Below are positions 27,274 to 35,091 of a DNA stretch of 43,683 nucleotides, one piece after another. Both the position numbers and the translations under genes were made by a program. Each line of letters starts with the position of its first letter. The first letter of the stretch is position 1. The notes under the pieces are model-generated. The model was not told the origin of the DNA. It ran no database searches and saw only the letters and a program-made list of their open reading frames with translations. Origin of the DNA: a virus; IMG/VR virus record IMGVR_UViG_3300036768_000022, positions 1 through 43,683 of that record. The stretch is one strand, 5' to 3'.

Positions 27274-27747
27274 TCAAAGTAGTTTAATCCATGCGCTTGC
27301 AGCCACCAATGGAACTTGTCCATTCCCAAGGGCTTTAAGTCTGTCCATCCTATTGGGAATCCCATCAGGTACTCGAAGTTCGTTGGGGTAGGTTTCCCAA
27401 ACACTGTTACAAAGTTTTGGCAACTCTTGTGTTTCTGCATTGATGGATCTGCAAAGTTGGCAATAGTGGTCGGTGTATGCAAGTAGCCAATATCTTTCCC
27501 GAATGTGGTCAGCACCCAAGTCTTTCGCTGAAAGTTTGATATATTTTGAATTGTATCCATCTTGTAGCAAATCGTTTTGCGCTTGTAGTATGGCTCTTTC
27601 GGATACATTTTCTGCAAAGACGAGTTTAGGTTGAACCTCTCGTACAACCCTACGCATCTCTCCCCATAGATCTTTTTCAGCAATATTTCTTCCTCTTGCA
27701 GCAGAAGAGAACGCTTGGCAGGGGAATCCTCCAGAAACCAAGGCCAT
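27274..27747 (-). pseudogene. Cytosine-C5 DNA methyltransferase, N-terminal part missing
   Basis: 157 aa. Visible motifs are IV (SGGFPCQAFSSA, catalytic Cys10), VI (VFAENVSERAI), VIII (HIRERYWLLAY) and a motif X-like LKALGNGQVPLVAA. Motif I (FxGxGG, SAM binding) and II-III should come before motif IV, but an in-frame TGA lies 6 bases upstream of the ATG and no coding frame with motif I is found. The protein is therefore either a remnant or a short variant that needs a partner. No restriction endonuclease is nearby, so a role against host restriction is the usual explanation. Confidence 0.7.
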
Positions 27748-27770
27748 TGATAATCATTTTATGATTTCCT

Positions 27771-27866
27771 TTATAGCATAACCAATACCCATTTTTCATT
27801 TTTACACAAATACCCCATTTTAAGACGCGCTTCCACAACTGCTTGTTGCTCTTTACTTATGTACAT
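27771..27866 (-). CDS. Possible 31-aa peptide
   Basis: MYISKEQQAVVEARLKMGYL... ends WVLVML. It starts inside the end of the 105-aa gene and fills the gap before the methylase remnant. A GGTG lies 9 bases upstream. Protein-like composition and position support it weakly. No homologue recalled. Confidence 0.4.
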   Translation of the reverse strand: MYISKEQQAVVEARLKMGYLCKNEKWVLVML

Positions 27867-28170
27867 TGTTTAGTTCACCCTTGATTCGTTCAATATAAAC
27901 TACAGCATCCATGAGTTCTTCCTGCAAATGCTGTAGCCATCCTTTCAGGTCGATGTCTGTACGCTCTGTAGTGGTCCCATACTTTTCATACCCCTTCATA
28001 GCTCTTTCCGTGAAAGCTGCCTTAACTGCTTCTACGTTCTTGTCTAGACAGCTTTCTATTACAATGTGAGGAGGGTATTCCCTATCAATGTTAAGCGAAT
28101 AGGGCGTGTAATGAAGCCCTTCGTTTCCGTTCTGCCCAATAATATCAACTCTATCTTCATCCCAACTCAT
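27853..28170 (-). CDS. Conserved phage protein, MazG-like end
   Basis: 105 aa. The second half, KYGTTTERTDIDLKGWLQHL and QEELMDAVVYIERIK, is a well-known segment in T7-like and other phages (ExxxD pattern in a helical fold) and is often listed as nucleotide pyrophosphohydrolase-like. The first half is variable. The ATG overlaps the end of the 52-aa gene upstream. It may remove unwanted nucleotides; activity is inferred only. Confidence 0.65.
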   Translation of the reverse strand: MSWDEDRVDIIGQNGNEGLHYTPYSLNIDREYPPHIVIESCLDKNVEAVKAAFTERAMKGYEKYGTTTERTDIDLKGWLQHLQEELMDAVVYIERIKGELNNVHK

Positions 28171-28315
28171 GGTCTTTCTTCCTTATGAAGAACTTTGTTT
28201 GCCCATAAGACAAAAGAAGGAGATGTTTAGTCTCCTTAATTACCACCACTTCTATCTTGTCTTTATACACCCCTAAGAATCGTTTAAGCTCAGGGGTTAG
28301 GGAGAGGGTTAACAT
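28157..28315 (-). CDS. Small basic protein, unknown
   Basis: 52 aa, MLTLSLTPELKRFLGVYKDK... then IEVVVIKETKHLLLLSYGQ and FFIRKKDHELG. It fills the gap between the 3'-5' exonuclease and the 105-aa gene, overlapping both (CAATGTTAA and ATGAGTTGGGATGA). The beta-rich text and tight packing argue that it is real. The ribosome site is weak, so it may rely on coupling. Confidence 0.6.
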   Translation of the reverse strand: MLTLSLTPELKRFLGVYKDKIEVVVIKETKHLLLLSYGQTKFFIRKKDHELG

Positions 28316-29064
28316 TGCGTCAGGATAACACCACTCTTCTCTTTTGTCAAGATGGAAGACTTTCCTTTGACGTTACATCCACATCCTTTGCAGCGATAAC
28401 GCTGATAGGAGAGAGTACGAGTGTGTTCAATCCCGTTCTTCTTCAAATGCACTGATCCACAGTTGGGGCAACACATTTCTTCTGAACGTGTATACAGCCC
28501 ATGATTGGGATGATTCTTGATCCAAGGAAGGAGATGGTCGTAAAGGTCTTCAAGAAGCAGGACATCCTGCTTGTTATATCTCTCCATTGTCTTCCATGCT
28601 TCTGCATCCTTGTTCATGCACTTAAGCCAGAGTTCATGTCCTTCGTGCTGTTCTTTCTGACCAATCCCAAGTTCTTTGGCAATGTGATCGAGTTTATTGC
28701 TTACAAACTTGAACTGCTTTCTCACAACCTTTAGCAGATCAATAGAGTGATATGGGGATGGTGGAGCCATACCATATAGTAGAAACTCACGATTAATTAC
28801 TCCTCTGTCAAACCTGTCTCCATTGTATGTCACTACAGCGTCCGCTTCATCAAGCAGTTGCCACAAACTCCGTACAACATCGTAATGGTCTGAAGAATAT
28901 TCACTATCGAATAGAATTTCATCAGAGCCATACCATTTAGCAGCGTAACACATGACCCTTGAAGTTTCAAGGATGTTGTGTACGCCAATGTAGCCTCCTG
29001 TCTTCAGCGACCAAATGGTGCCAAGGTTAGGGGCTGTTTCCACGTCGAAAAGCAAGATGTTCAA
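28309..29064 (-). CDS. RNase H-like 3'-5' exonuclease with zinc ribbon
   Basis: 251 aa. DEDD-type motifs: LLFDVETAPN (Asp7, Glu9), VTYNGDRFDRGVINREFL and YNKQDVLLLEDLYDHL. The C-terminus has CCPNCGSVHLKKNG and YRCKGCGC, a four-Cys zinc ribbon. It probably degrades DNA or RNA 3' ends during replication or repair, in addition to the proofreading domain of the polymerase. It overlaps its upstream neighbour by 4 bases. Confidence 0.8.
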   Translation of the reverse strand: MNILLFDVETAPNLGTIWSLKTGGYIGVHNILETSRVMCYAAKWYGSDEILFDSEYSSDHYDVVRSLWQLLDEADAVVTYNGDRFDRGVINREFLLYGMAPPSPYHSIDLLKVVRKQFKFVSNKLDHIAKELGIGQKEQHEGHELWLKCMNKDAEAWKTMERYNKQDVLLLEDLYDHLLPWIKNHPNHGLYTRSEEMCCPNCGSVHLKKNGIEHTRTLSYQRYRCKGCGCNVKGKSSILTKEKSGVILTQC

Positions 29065-29441
29065 AATGACTTCCCATGTTTAGCTGGACGAGACATGTTG
29101 TAATACAATTTAGCCATCAATGCTCCAGAGAGATTAATACCATGACCACCAGCATAATCCAAAGCACGGACAATAACATCGGCAAGCTCTGCCTCCTCGG
29201 AAGTAAATTCAGGGATTTTATCATCGGGAGGATTACCATGTCGCAGCCCTTCCAGCATTTCAGAAAGCTCTGAATGAATCAGGGCAATCTGCTCTCCCTT
29301 GTTTCGTTCAGTGTCCCAAAAGCCTTTGGCCTTGTTCATGTGGTAGATGTGTGTTTGCACAATGTCCAAGTAGTCACAAAAACTCTTGACATCGTAGTCA
29401 AACATATGCTTTTCAATATCATTCATACATGCTTCTTCCAT
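29061..29441 (-). CDS. MazG-like nucleotide pyrophosphohydrolase
   Basis: 126 aa from 29441; GAGG lies 8 bases upstream and the ATG overlaps the HNH stop (TAATG). The core GEQIALIHSELSEMLEGLRH (ELSExxE) and SEEAELADVIVRALDYAGG (EExxxxD) is the metal site of the MazG/all-alpha NTP-PPase fold. It hydrolyses (d)NTPs or ppGpp-like nucleotides in relatives. It sits among dNTP and replication genes. Confidence 0.8.
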   Translation of the reverse strand: MEEACMNDIEKHMFDYDVKSFCDYLDIVQTHIYHMNKAKGFWDTERNKGEQIALIHSELSEMLEGLRHGNPPDDKIPEFTSEEAELADVIVRALDYAGGHGINLSGALMAKLYYNMSRPAKHGKSF

Positions 29442-29794
29442 TATTTCTTCCTCTCTTTCTTTGTCTTGATGGCATGGCATGGCTTACACAACACTTGAAG
29501 TTTATCAACCCCTACAAAAAGCCCTTCAATGAATTTGTTCCAATCAGCGTCACTTCCTGCGGGAACAATGTGATCCACTTGAACTTCTGCTGCCTTGAAC
29601 CATTCCTTGCAATGGGCACATTGATACTCTGTCTTGTGCCTCTTGCCTTTAACGGGCTTTGAAGACGTTCTGAGAGCCTCCCACTTAGGAGGCCACCTCT
29701 GCCATGCCGAACGTAATGCAGAGCGTACAAACTGCCTACATTTCGCGGATGACCACGTAGGGTATTCTTTGCAAGGAGGAGTTCTTTTACTCAT
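29441..29794 (-). CDS. HNH endonuclease
   Basis: 117 aa. YQCAHCKEWF and LCKPCHAIKT supply two CxxC pairs around VQVDHIVPAGS (the DH of the beta-beta-alpha metal finger) and a later H. The basic N-terminus (CRQFVRSALRSAWQRW) may bind DNA. It is free-standing and intact, unlike the HNH/EndoVII-type genes near the polymerase. It may be a homing gene or a recombination nuclease. Both ends overlap neighbours by a few bases. Confidence 0.85.
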   Translation of the reverse strand: MSKRTPPCKEYPTWSSAKCRQFVRSALRSAWQRWPPKWEALRTSSKPVKGKRHKTEYQCAHCKEWFKAAEVQVDHIVPAGSDADWNKFIEGLFVGVDKLQVLCKPCHAIKTKKERKK

Positions 29795-30081
29795 CCCAAT
29801 CTTTCTTTATTTTTCTGCTCAATCCAATCTTCAAGGTCTTCTTTAAGCATTACAAGGTCTGCTAATGACACTAGGGTGTTCATTTCGTAATCGTTCCCGT
29901 TTTCAATTTGCTCAGAAACTATGAATTGCTTCAACACTTTCACCAGGGCGGAAGCAAGTTCGATACACTCTGCCTCATCTTCACAATAACCATAGTTAAC
30001 TACGTCATCCAAGAAATCAGTAAGGATGATGACAACAATCTGTTGAGCGTTGTCATAATCAATTCTAGGAGTGTACGTCAA
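29791..30081 (-). CDS. Acidic helical protein, unknown
   Basis: 96 aa, MTYTPRIDYDNAQQIVVIIL...; strongly acidic, helical. It starts at TTG (30081) with GGAGG 4 bases upstream, inside the end of the 58-aa gene. No family recognised. Tight overlaps show it belongs to the replication operon. Confidence 0.6.
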   Translation of the reverse strand: MTYTPRIDYDNAQQIVVIILTDFLDDVVNYGYCEDEAECIELASALVKVLKQFIVSEQIENGNDYEMNTLVSLADLVMLKEDLEDWIEQKNKERLG

Positions 30082-30254
30082 TCGTCCTCCACTTGAAATT
30101 CAACCCAACGGCAAAGACGCTGAATCTCTCGATTAACTCCCATCACTTCGTCAAGAAGATATGATTGCTTCCTAATTGTGTTAGCAGCTTGGTCAGGGAA
30201 TTCTCTCACCCAATCCTCCAAGCTCAGTTCATCAATTTCAAAATCATCATTCAT
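30078..30254 (-). CDS. Small acidic protein, unknown
   Basis: 58 aa, MNDDFEIDELSLEDWVREFP... ending WVEFQVEDD. It starts within the end of the 5'-3' exonuclease gene and its stop overlaps the next gene's TTG start, so it is packed as a real gene. Predicted helical with acidic ends. Role unknown. Confidence 0.6.
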   Translation of the reverse strand: MNDDFEIDELSLEDWVREFPDQAANTIRKQSYLLDEVMGVNREIQRLCRWVEFQVEDD

Positions 30255-31119
30255 AGTATTTCCCCACTAACTCAGGAGTCCAAAGCTCTTTCTCTTCTCT
30301 CAGCATCCAAAGGAGGGCTGCTGTCTCAGAGAGACGTTCAATACCCTTATCTTCTCCATAACGCTCATTATATACTTGCATAACTACATGGAAACAATCC
30401 TCTTCTGTTTCACATCCAGCTAGGAGGGCTTGAGCTTTCTTCTTTCCAATCCCATAAATCCCTTTGATGTTGTCCGTTGTATCCCCTGTAAGGATTTGGG
30501 AATAGAAGTTTAACATTCCTTCTTTACATTCCACCATGTAAAGCCTCGCTTTGGCATAATTGTAATGAAGGCCGGGAAGCATGTCAAGGTCTTTGTCTGT
30601 TGAACAAATGACACTATCTTTCTCCTGAGTGTGGCGGATGGAGCACATATCGTCTGCTTCCATTCCGTCAATGACAATGGCATTGTGCCTGTTAATGAGG
30701 AAGTTTCTTATCTCGTCATAAAGGACAGGTTTATGTAGCTTGTTTCTGTTTCCTTTATATTCAGCCGTAACAGCTAGTTCTTTACGGAAATTGTCTTTTC
30801 CAGTGAGATAGAGTTCGTAACGTGAGGAAGAAGTTTCTTCTAGGATTGTATCGATGATGAGGTTGACAGAGCGAAAGGCATGGGATTTGTCCTCCACTTC
30901 CACTCTTGTGCTGTCTGCCTCTACTTCTTCTCCTAGAACATCCTTCATATCCGTCTTGTTTCTAAAATCCACTCCGTCCTTGGTGTGGATGGTTTTCTGG
31001 CAGGCAAAGCCAATACGATAGACAAGAGGATCAGCGTCGATAATTGCAACTCGTCCATGAATTGCCCCTCGTCCGTCTTTCGCTGTTGGCTTGTCTTTAG
31101 CCTTTAGTTTAAGGGACAT
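30247..31119 (-). CDS. 5'-3' exonuclease (T7 gp6-like, FEN family)
   Basis: 290 aa. RVAIIDADPLVYRIGFA carries the first metal Asp; AIVIDGMEADDMCSI and VICSTDKDLDMLPG supply the acidic cluster; TGDTTDNIKGIYGIGKKKAQ is the helix-3-turn-helix DNA-binding end. It removes RNA primers and makes recombination ends, as gp6 does in T7. AAGGA 7 bases before 31119 sets the start. Confidence 0.85.
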   Translation of the reverse strand: MSLKLKAKDKPTAKDGRGAIHGRVAIIDADPLVYRIGFACQKTIHTKDGVDFRNKTDMKDVLGEEVEADSTRVEVEDKSHAFRSVNLIIDTILEETSSSRYELYLTGKDNFRKELAVTAEYKGNRNKLHKPVLYDEIRNFLINRHNAIVIDGMEADDMCSIRHTQEKDSVICSTDKDLDMLPGLHYNYAKARLYMVECKEGMLNFYSQILTGDTTDNIKGIYGIGKKKAQALLAGCETEEDCFHVVMQVYNERYGEDKGIERLSETAALLWMLREEKELWTPELVGKYYE

Positions 31120-31140
31120 TAGGAATTTCCTTCTGCTTTG

Positions 31141-31311
31141 TCATGTCGGTTTCCTCTCTCCGGTCTCGAACGCCTCTCGGCCGTCCATTGAGTGATGGAC
31201 GAAGATTTGCTGGCACTCCTCATCTTACGTAGGGCTGCACCAGCAGTCTTTGCTGGATAGGTGCTCTCGCAGGTCGCCAACAGGTACGACGTGAATGGTG
31301 TTGTCTGTCAT
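31141..31311 (-). pseudogene. Small Cys-containing phage protein interrupted by TAA
   Basis: From ATG 31311 (GGAG about 6 bases upstream) the frame reads MTDNTIHVVPVGDLREH...CWCSPT, meets TAA at 31227-31225, then continues in the same frame as DEECQQIFVHHSMDGREAFE to TGA at 31141. Small phage proteins of the form DLREH...CWCxP...VHxxxDxREx are common, and both halves fit that family. So this looks like one 56-codon gene with a nonsense codon. Either it is inactive, or the first 28 residues are made alone. Confidence 0.65.
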
Positions 31312-31321
31312 GCTTGCTCCT

Positions 31322-31624
31322 TTAGAAGTCCTCGTCATAATATTCTTCCTCATCATTGTAATGCTCAATAATAGCATTGTACAAAGCTTCATCCAACCTG
31401 TCACAATACTTCTTCTCTGCAATCTCAAGGAGATTGAGGGAGTAGGAAGTGTCACATGAGAGGAAGATGCCACTGTAGTCTACATCAGCGGGATCAGGAG
31501 GATAGCCTGGATCACCATTACTCATGTACATACGCCCCTGGCTTCCGGGGTAGTAGTAAACATCCGTGGCTACGAACTCAATGCCACGCCACTCAAACTC
31601 AAACTCTTTCATGCTTCTGCTCAT
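31322..31624 (-). CDS. Acidic protein, unknown
   Basis: 100 aa, MSRSMKEFEFEWRGIEFVAT..., YYYPGSQGRMYMSNGD and an acidic end YNDEEEYYDEDF. AAGGAG 5 bases upstream sets the start at 31624. Beta-rich N-terminal half. It lies between SSB and the exonuclease. No family recognised. Confidence 0.65.
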   Translation of the reverse strand: MSRSMKEFEFEWRGIEFVATDVYYYPGSQGRMYMSNGDPGYPPDPADVDYSGIFLSCDTSYSLNLLEIAEKKYCDRLDEALYNAIIEHYNDEEEYYDEDF

Positions 31625-31636
31625 GATAACTCCTTA

Positions 31637-32311
31637 TCAGAACGGGATTTCATCTTCAAAACTATCTTCCTGCTCTTCCTCAAGCTTTGGCTTCTTCTTG
31701 GAAATAGGGCGAGCCTCATGTTCAGGAGAGAATTCAAGTTCTTCCAGCTTAGAGCCACGGAAGGAAGGAGACTCCATAATCTTGGCCTTAACCCACTTGA
31801 GCATGTTGTCCCACACTTCCATGTCAGGCTCGTTCATGTCAAACACTTTAGGATCGTTCTCAAGGGCTGGAACAGGAATGCCAGCAGGGACGCCTACAAC
31901 ATTGCTAATCTTGGCATTGCCAGAAGATGTAGAGCCAACAGTCACCATTACAGGCTTACCAATCAGTTTTGCTACGTCGTAAGCCTTGGGGTTGGCTTTA
32001 GGGTCTGCTGCCTTGATGAGTCCGAACAATGCACTCTTCTCGTGGAGTGAAGCTACATAGTTCTTGCTCTGCCAACGAGGACGGCTCTCTCCGTCAATCT
32101 CGATGCGTTCAGAGGGAAACTCGAACGTCACCATGATTTCTGGCTTGTACATGGGCTTGCCATCATCCCATGTCTTAGCTTCGCCAGTGGCGTAGTCTGT
32201 TTGCAGTTGCTCACCCATGTCAATGATTTGGACAATACGGGCGAGATAGGTGCCGTCTGCTACACGGCCATTGGATTTCTTAGCTGTTGTTTGTTTGATT
32301 TTAAGGGACAT
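31637..32311 (-). CDS. Single-stranded DNA-binding protein (gp2.5-like)
   Basis: 224 aa from ATG 32311, which overlaps the polymerase stop (TAATG); GTG 32320 is an alternative. The C-terminus EEEQEDSFEDEIPF is an acidic tail ending in hydrophobic residues, as in SSB and T7 gp2.5, where it recruits replication partners. The body is beta-rich with conserved-looking NYVASLHEKSALFGLIKAAD. Its place between polymerase and exonuclease supports the call. Confidence 0.75.
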   Translation of the reverse strand: MSLKIKQTTAKKSNGRVADGTYLARIVQIIDMGEQLQTDYATGEAKTWDDGKPMYKPEIMVTFEFPSERIEIDGESRPRWQSKNYVASLHEKSALFGLIKAADPKANPKAYDVAKLIGKPVMVTVGSTSSGNAKISNVVGVPAGIPVPALENDPKVFDMNEPDMEVWDNMLKWVKAKIMESPSFRGSKLEELEFSPEHEARPISKKKPKLEEEQEDSFEDEIPF

Positions 32312-34478
32312 TAGTGACACTCACTCCAGTTTTTACCAACCTTGAATTCCCCAGAGATGGGGCAATTCACTTTCAGGAACTTTCCTGCTGCTTCAAAACA
32401 CTTCACCACTTTCTTTCCTACTTCCTCTGCTAAATGTTCAGGAACTTCTAGTTGAAGTTCGTCGTGGTAACTAATAAGTAATTTTACATCATTATACCTC
32501 TTTAGGATGAATTTGTCAACATACAACAAGCTCACTTTGAAAATAATTGATCCATCAGACTGAAGAAGAACATTGAGGGCTGTATGATCTTTTACATCCC
32601 CTTCTTCATCACGTCTCATCCACAACTTCCTTCCATCAATCCCTTTAAGGAAGCCTCTCTTGGAGGCTATTTTAACTTGTTTGATGAGTTTGTCAAGGGC
32701 TGGAAGCTGAGATAGGAAGCGTTCTCTCAGTTGTTTACCCTTCTTGCTGCTACCTCCTACAATTGTACCGATCTTGGCATCCCCTGCTCCGTACAAGAAG
32801 CCGTAAATACATTGATGTTCAGGGGAGGTCGTTAATCTCCCCCCGGATATTTAATCCAGCTATACGTCGCCGTATAGATCAGACTATATCATCACTCTAT
32901 TTCTAGAGGCTCACCGCTTCGGGTCACTCGACCCTACTCCCTTCCGGGATAGTCGTTGCACGTTCAATCCAATCTGCAATAAGCCTAAGTTCTTCTGGCG
33001 TTGCATTGTATTTTATTCGATTCGTGTTTCTCTGTTCGACAGATTCTGCATGTTTTCATAATACCTCCTAAAATAAGAAGGCTTATGAGATTGGAAAGCT
33101 TCGCTCAGGATTATCTTAATCAATAAGAGTTCCCCTGAATTCAATGAGTTTATAGACCTCTATTAAGGCCAAAGGTCTTAGCGTTGTCCCTTGTAGGCAA
33201 TCCAGCAGCATGTTGATTGACAGTGTGAATATCCTCCTCAAGAAGTTTACGAGTGTACTCTTCATCGTTCATTCGATGGGCGAGAGTTCGGAGTTCGAGT
33301 CCTGACAAATCCGCTCCGACCATGGCCCTTTCTGCTGGTACGCAGAGTAGCTCCCGAATCTCGTGTCCAAGAAAGCTCTTAACTCTTGGTAAGTTTGCAA
33401 CCACGCGATGTTGCATTCTTCCTGTGTTAGTTCCGTTGGTAATTGCTTGAGCCGATATTCTACCATCAGCCCTAACGTTTTCAATAAGTCCTTTAACAAG
33501 GCCAAGTCTGTGGCCGTAGACGAAGTAGAGTGCAATAAGTTTTCCAAATTCAAATTCCTCTAGGGAAGGGACAGGCACAACTTCATTAAACTCGTTCTTG
33601 TATGTGAGCTTGGGGCTTCCTTTGTCAGTGAATGTGCATGGCTTCCAACCCATCCTGAGAAGCTGCTTGATGAGCTTATTTCGTGAGTTGATGTCAGGTT
33701 CATTCCAAACCAACCTCGTGAATGGCCCTAAAACGCATTGAGAAGGATTCTGAGCCACCCAATCAGCGACACCCTTATGGTAGGTGCCATCCTTCTTGAA
33801 AATGCGTCTAAGAGGCTCTCCTACAGTTTCATACTCCATAGACAGGAAGGGACGGATTTGTGTGTACAAGGAAGCACGTTCATTCTCAATACGCTCTACA
33901 AGGGCAACAGCTTTCTCCATGTCAAACTGAACACCATTGATTTCTTGCTGTGTAATGATTTCAGCTACACGATGTTCGATGTCAATTGAAAGCTGAGAGA
34001 AGTCTTTAAGTTCTTCTTGGACAGCATGATAAACCATTTCCGTCACTCTTACGTCCTGCTGGCAATACTCCAGCATTTCAGGAGTGAACGTGTCCCATAC
34101 ATCCTCTGCTGCGTCTTCAGCAAAATCTCCCTTGTAGAACTTGAGACGCTTGCCCCATGCCTTGAGGGAATGTCCTCCGGCCCTGTCTGGATAGGCCAGG
34201 CGTGATGCTACAACAGTGTCATACACTTGTGGGTAGTGAGCAAAATCGTTTAACCCAGTCAAGCGCCTTATTACAGGCACGTCGAAATTAATACCGTTGT
34301 GAAATACCAACCTGTCGTATTTACTTAGAGTTAGAATGAAATCTTCAAGAGAGGAGCCACAACCATCAAACCATTGCTCCATACTCCCTGTTTCTAAATC
34401 CTTGTAAACAATACAATGTATTTTTGTGGCTAAATCTCTAAATCCGTTTGTCTCAATATCAACTACTGCCGTTTTCAT
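32311..34478 (-). CDS. DNA polymerase, family A, split by a group I intron
   Basis: Exons 34478-33172 and 32809-32311 give 601 aa. Exonuclease motifs: AVVDIETNGF, FHNGINFDVPVI and YCQQDVRVTE. Polymerase motif A is GADLSGLELRTLAH; motif B is RDNAKTF joined by splicing to IYGFLYGAGDAK; motif C is ISYHDELQLEV. The text is close to T7 gp5 around motif B (KTFIYGFLYGAG). The intron cuts motif B, so no active enzyme forms without splicing. GGAG 5 bases before 34478. A 33-aa membrane-peptide gene ends directly before it (TAAATG). Confidence 0.92.
32810..33171 (-). ncRNA. Group I intron in DNA polymerase (362 nt)
   Basis: Exon 1 ends ...AAGACCTT and the intron guide GAGGTCT (about 33160-33154) pairs with AGACCTT over seven positions, with the required U-G at the splice site. 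The last intron base is G (32810). Core elements CAACGACTA (R) and GATGATATAGTCTGATCT (S) match group IA introns and the nrdB intron here. A hairpin ATACGGCGACGTAT follows the core. It contains a decayed homing-endonuclease reading frame at 32924-33059. Group I introns in DNA polymerase genes are established for T7-like and SPO1-like phages. Confidence 0.92.
32924..33059 (-). pseudogene. Collapsed homing endonuclease remnant inside the intron
   Basis: AGGAGG then ATG at 33059 opens MKTCRICRTEKHESN..., a CxxC zinc-finger start, and stops at TAG 32985 after 24 aa. The +1 frame of the same stretch reads RNTNRIKYNATPEELRLIAD and WIERATTIPEG, ending at TGA 32924. Those two pieces look like the first and last parts of an EndoVII/HNH-type homing protein of about 170 aa, with the middle lost and the frame broken. 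The C-terminal piece parallels LANTMKSNATIDQMIMLGEW of the gene at 34574. Confidence 0.65.
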
Positions 34479-34580
34479 TTAGGCTCCATATTGTACAATA
34501 ACATGACCAGAAAAACCCACCAGAAGTAGACAAGTTGACCATACTGTTTTCGTTATCTCCTCATCATCGTGGTCTAGCAT
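34479..34580 (-). CDS. 33-aa membrane peptide before DNA polymerase
   Basis: MLDHDDEEITKTVWSTCLLL then VGFSGHVIVQYGA: an acidic head and one hydrophobic segment. AAGGA lies about 9 bases before the ATG (34580). The stop TAA abuts the polymerase ATG. It overlaps the end of the frameshifted nuclease frame by a few bases. It may act at the inner membrane or mainly couple translation. Confidence 0.5.
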   Translation of the reverse strand: MLDHDDEEITKTVWSTCLLLVGFSGHVIVQYGA

Positions 34581-35091
34581 AACGTCTTTTCCTTTATTTT
34601 AGCCCATTCCCCAAGCATAATCATTTGGTCTATCGTGGCGTTAGATTTCATAGTGTTAGCTAGTCTTGAAATAACTTGTATATTTCCTTTAACGTATCCT
34701 GTTTCTGGAGTAATTCTATTAAGAGTTGGCGAATCGTTAGAAAATATATTGTTGTCAGCCTTCAGTTTAATTTCAAGGATTGGACATACATTTGGAATAA
34801 CAATATCATCTGCTGTGATGTCAAAAGTCAGTCCTTTAATTTAGCTCGTCTTTTAGCATCGTGAAGCATTCTACGATGTTTGTTGTTTTTTTGTAATAAT
34901 CTTTTACGCTCCTTGTTCGCTTGCTCATATTTTTTGTGATACTTCATCAAGAGCTCTTTGTTAGATTGTATGTATTCTTTTGCACACCGTTTACACATAT
35001 TTTGCAATCCGTCTTTATTAGTCTTGTTTTTATTAAACTCACTAACAGGTAATTCTTGTCCGCACTTTGAACAAACTTTAGTATCGCACAT
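34574..35091 (-). pseudogene. Free-standing EndoVII/HNH-type homing endonuclease, frameshifted
   Basis: The frame from ATG 35091 gives 87 aa: MCDTKVCSKCGQELPVSEFN and NMCKRCAKEY (two CxxC pairs) then a basic helix, ending RRAKLKD-stop at 34828. The -1 frame continues as GLTFDITADDIVIPNVCPIL, NDSPTLNRITPETGYVKGN and QVISRLANTMKSNAT to TAG 34574. Joining them at the AAA run (34837-34835) gives about 172 aa, the normal size and motif order of this family. A one-base deletion is the simplest cause. It lies just upstream of the intron-bearing polymerase gene; its start overlaps the helicase stop (TAATG). Confidence 0.75.
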
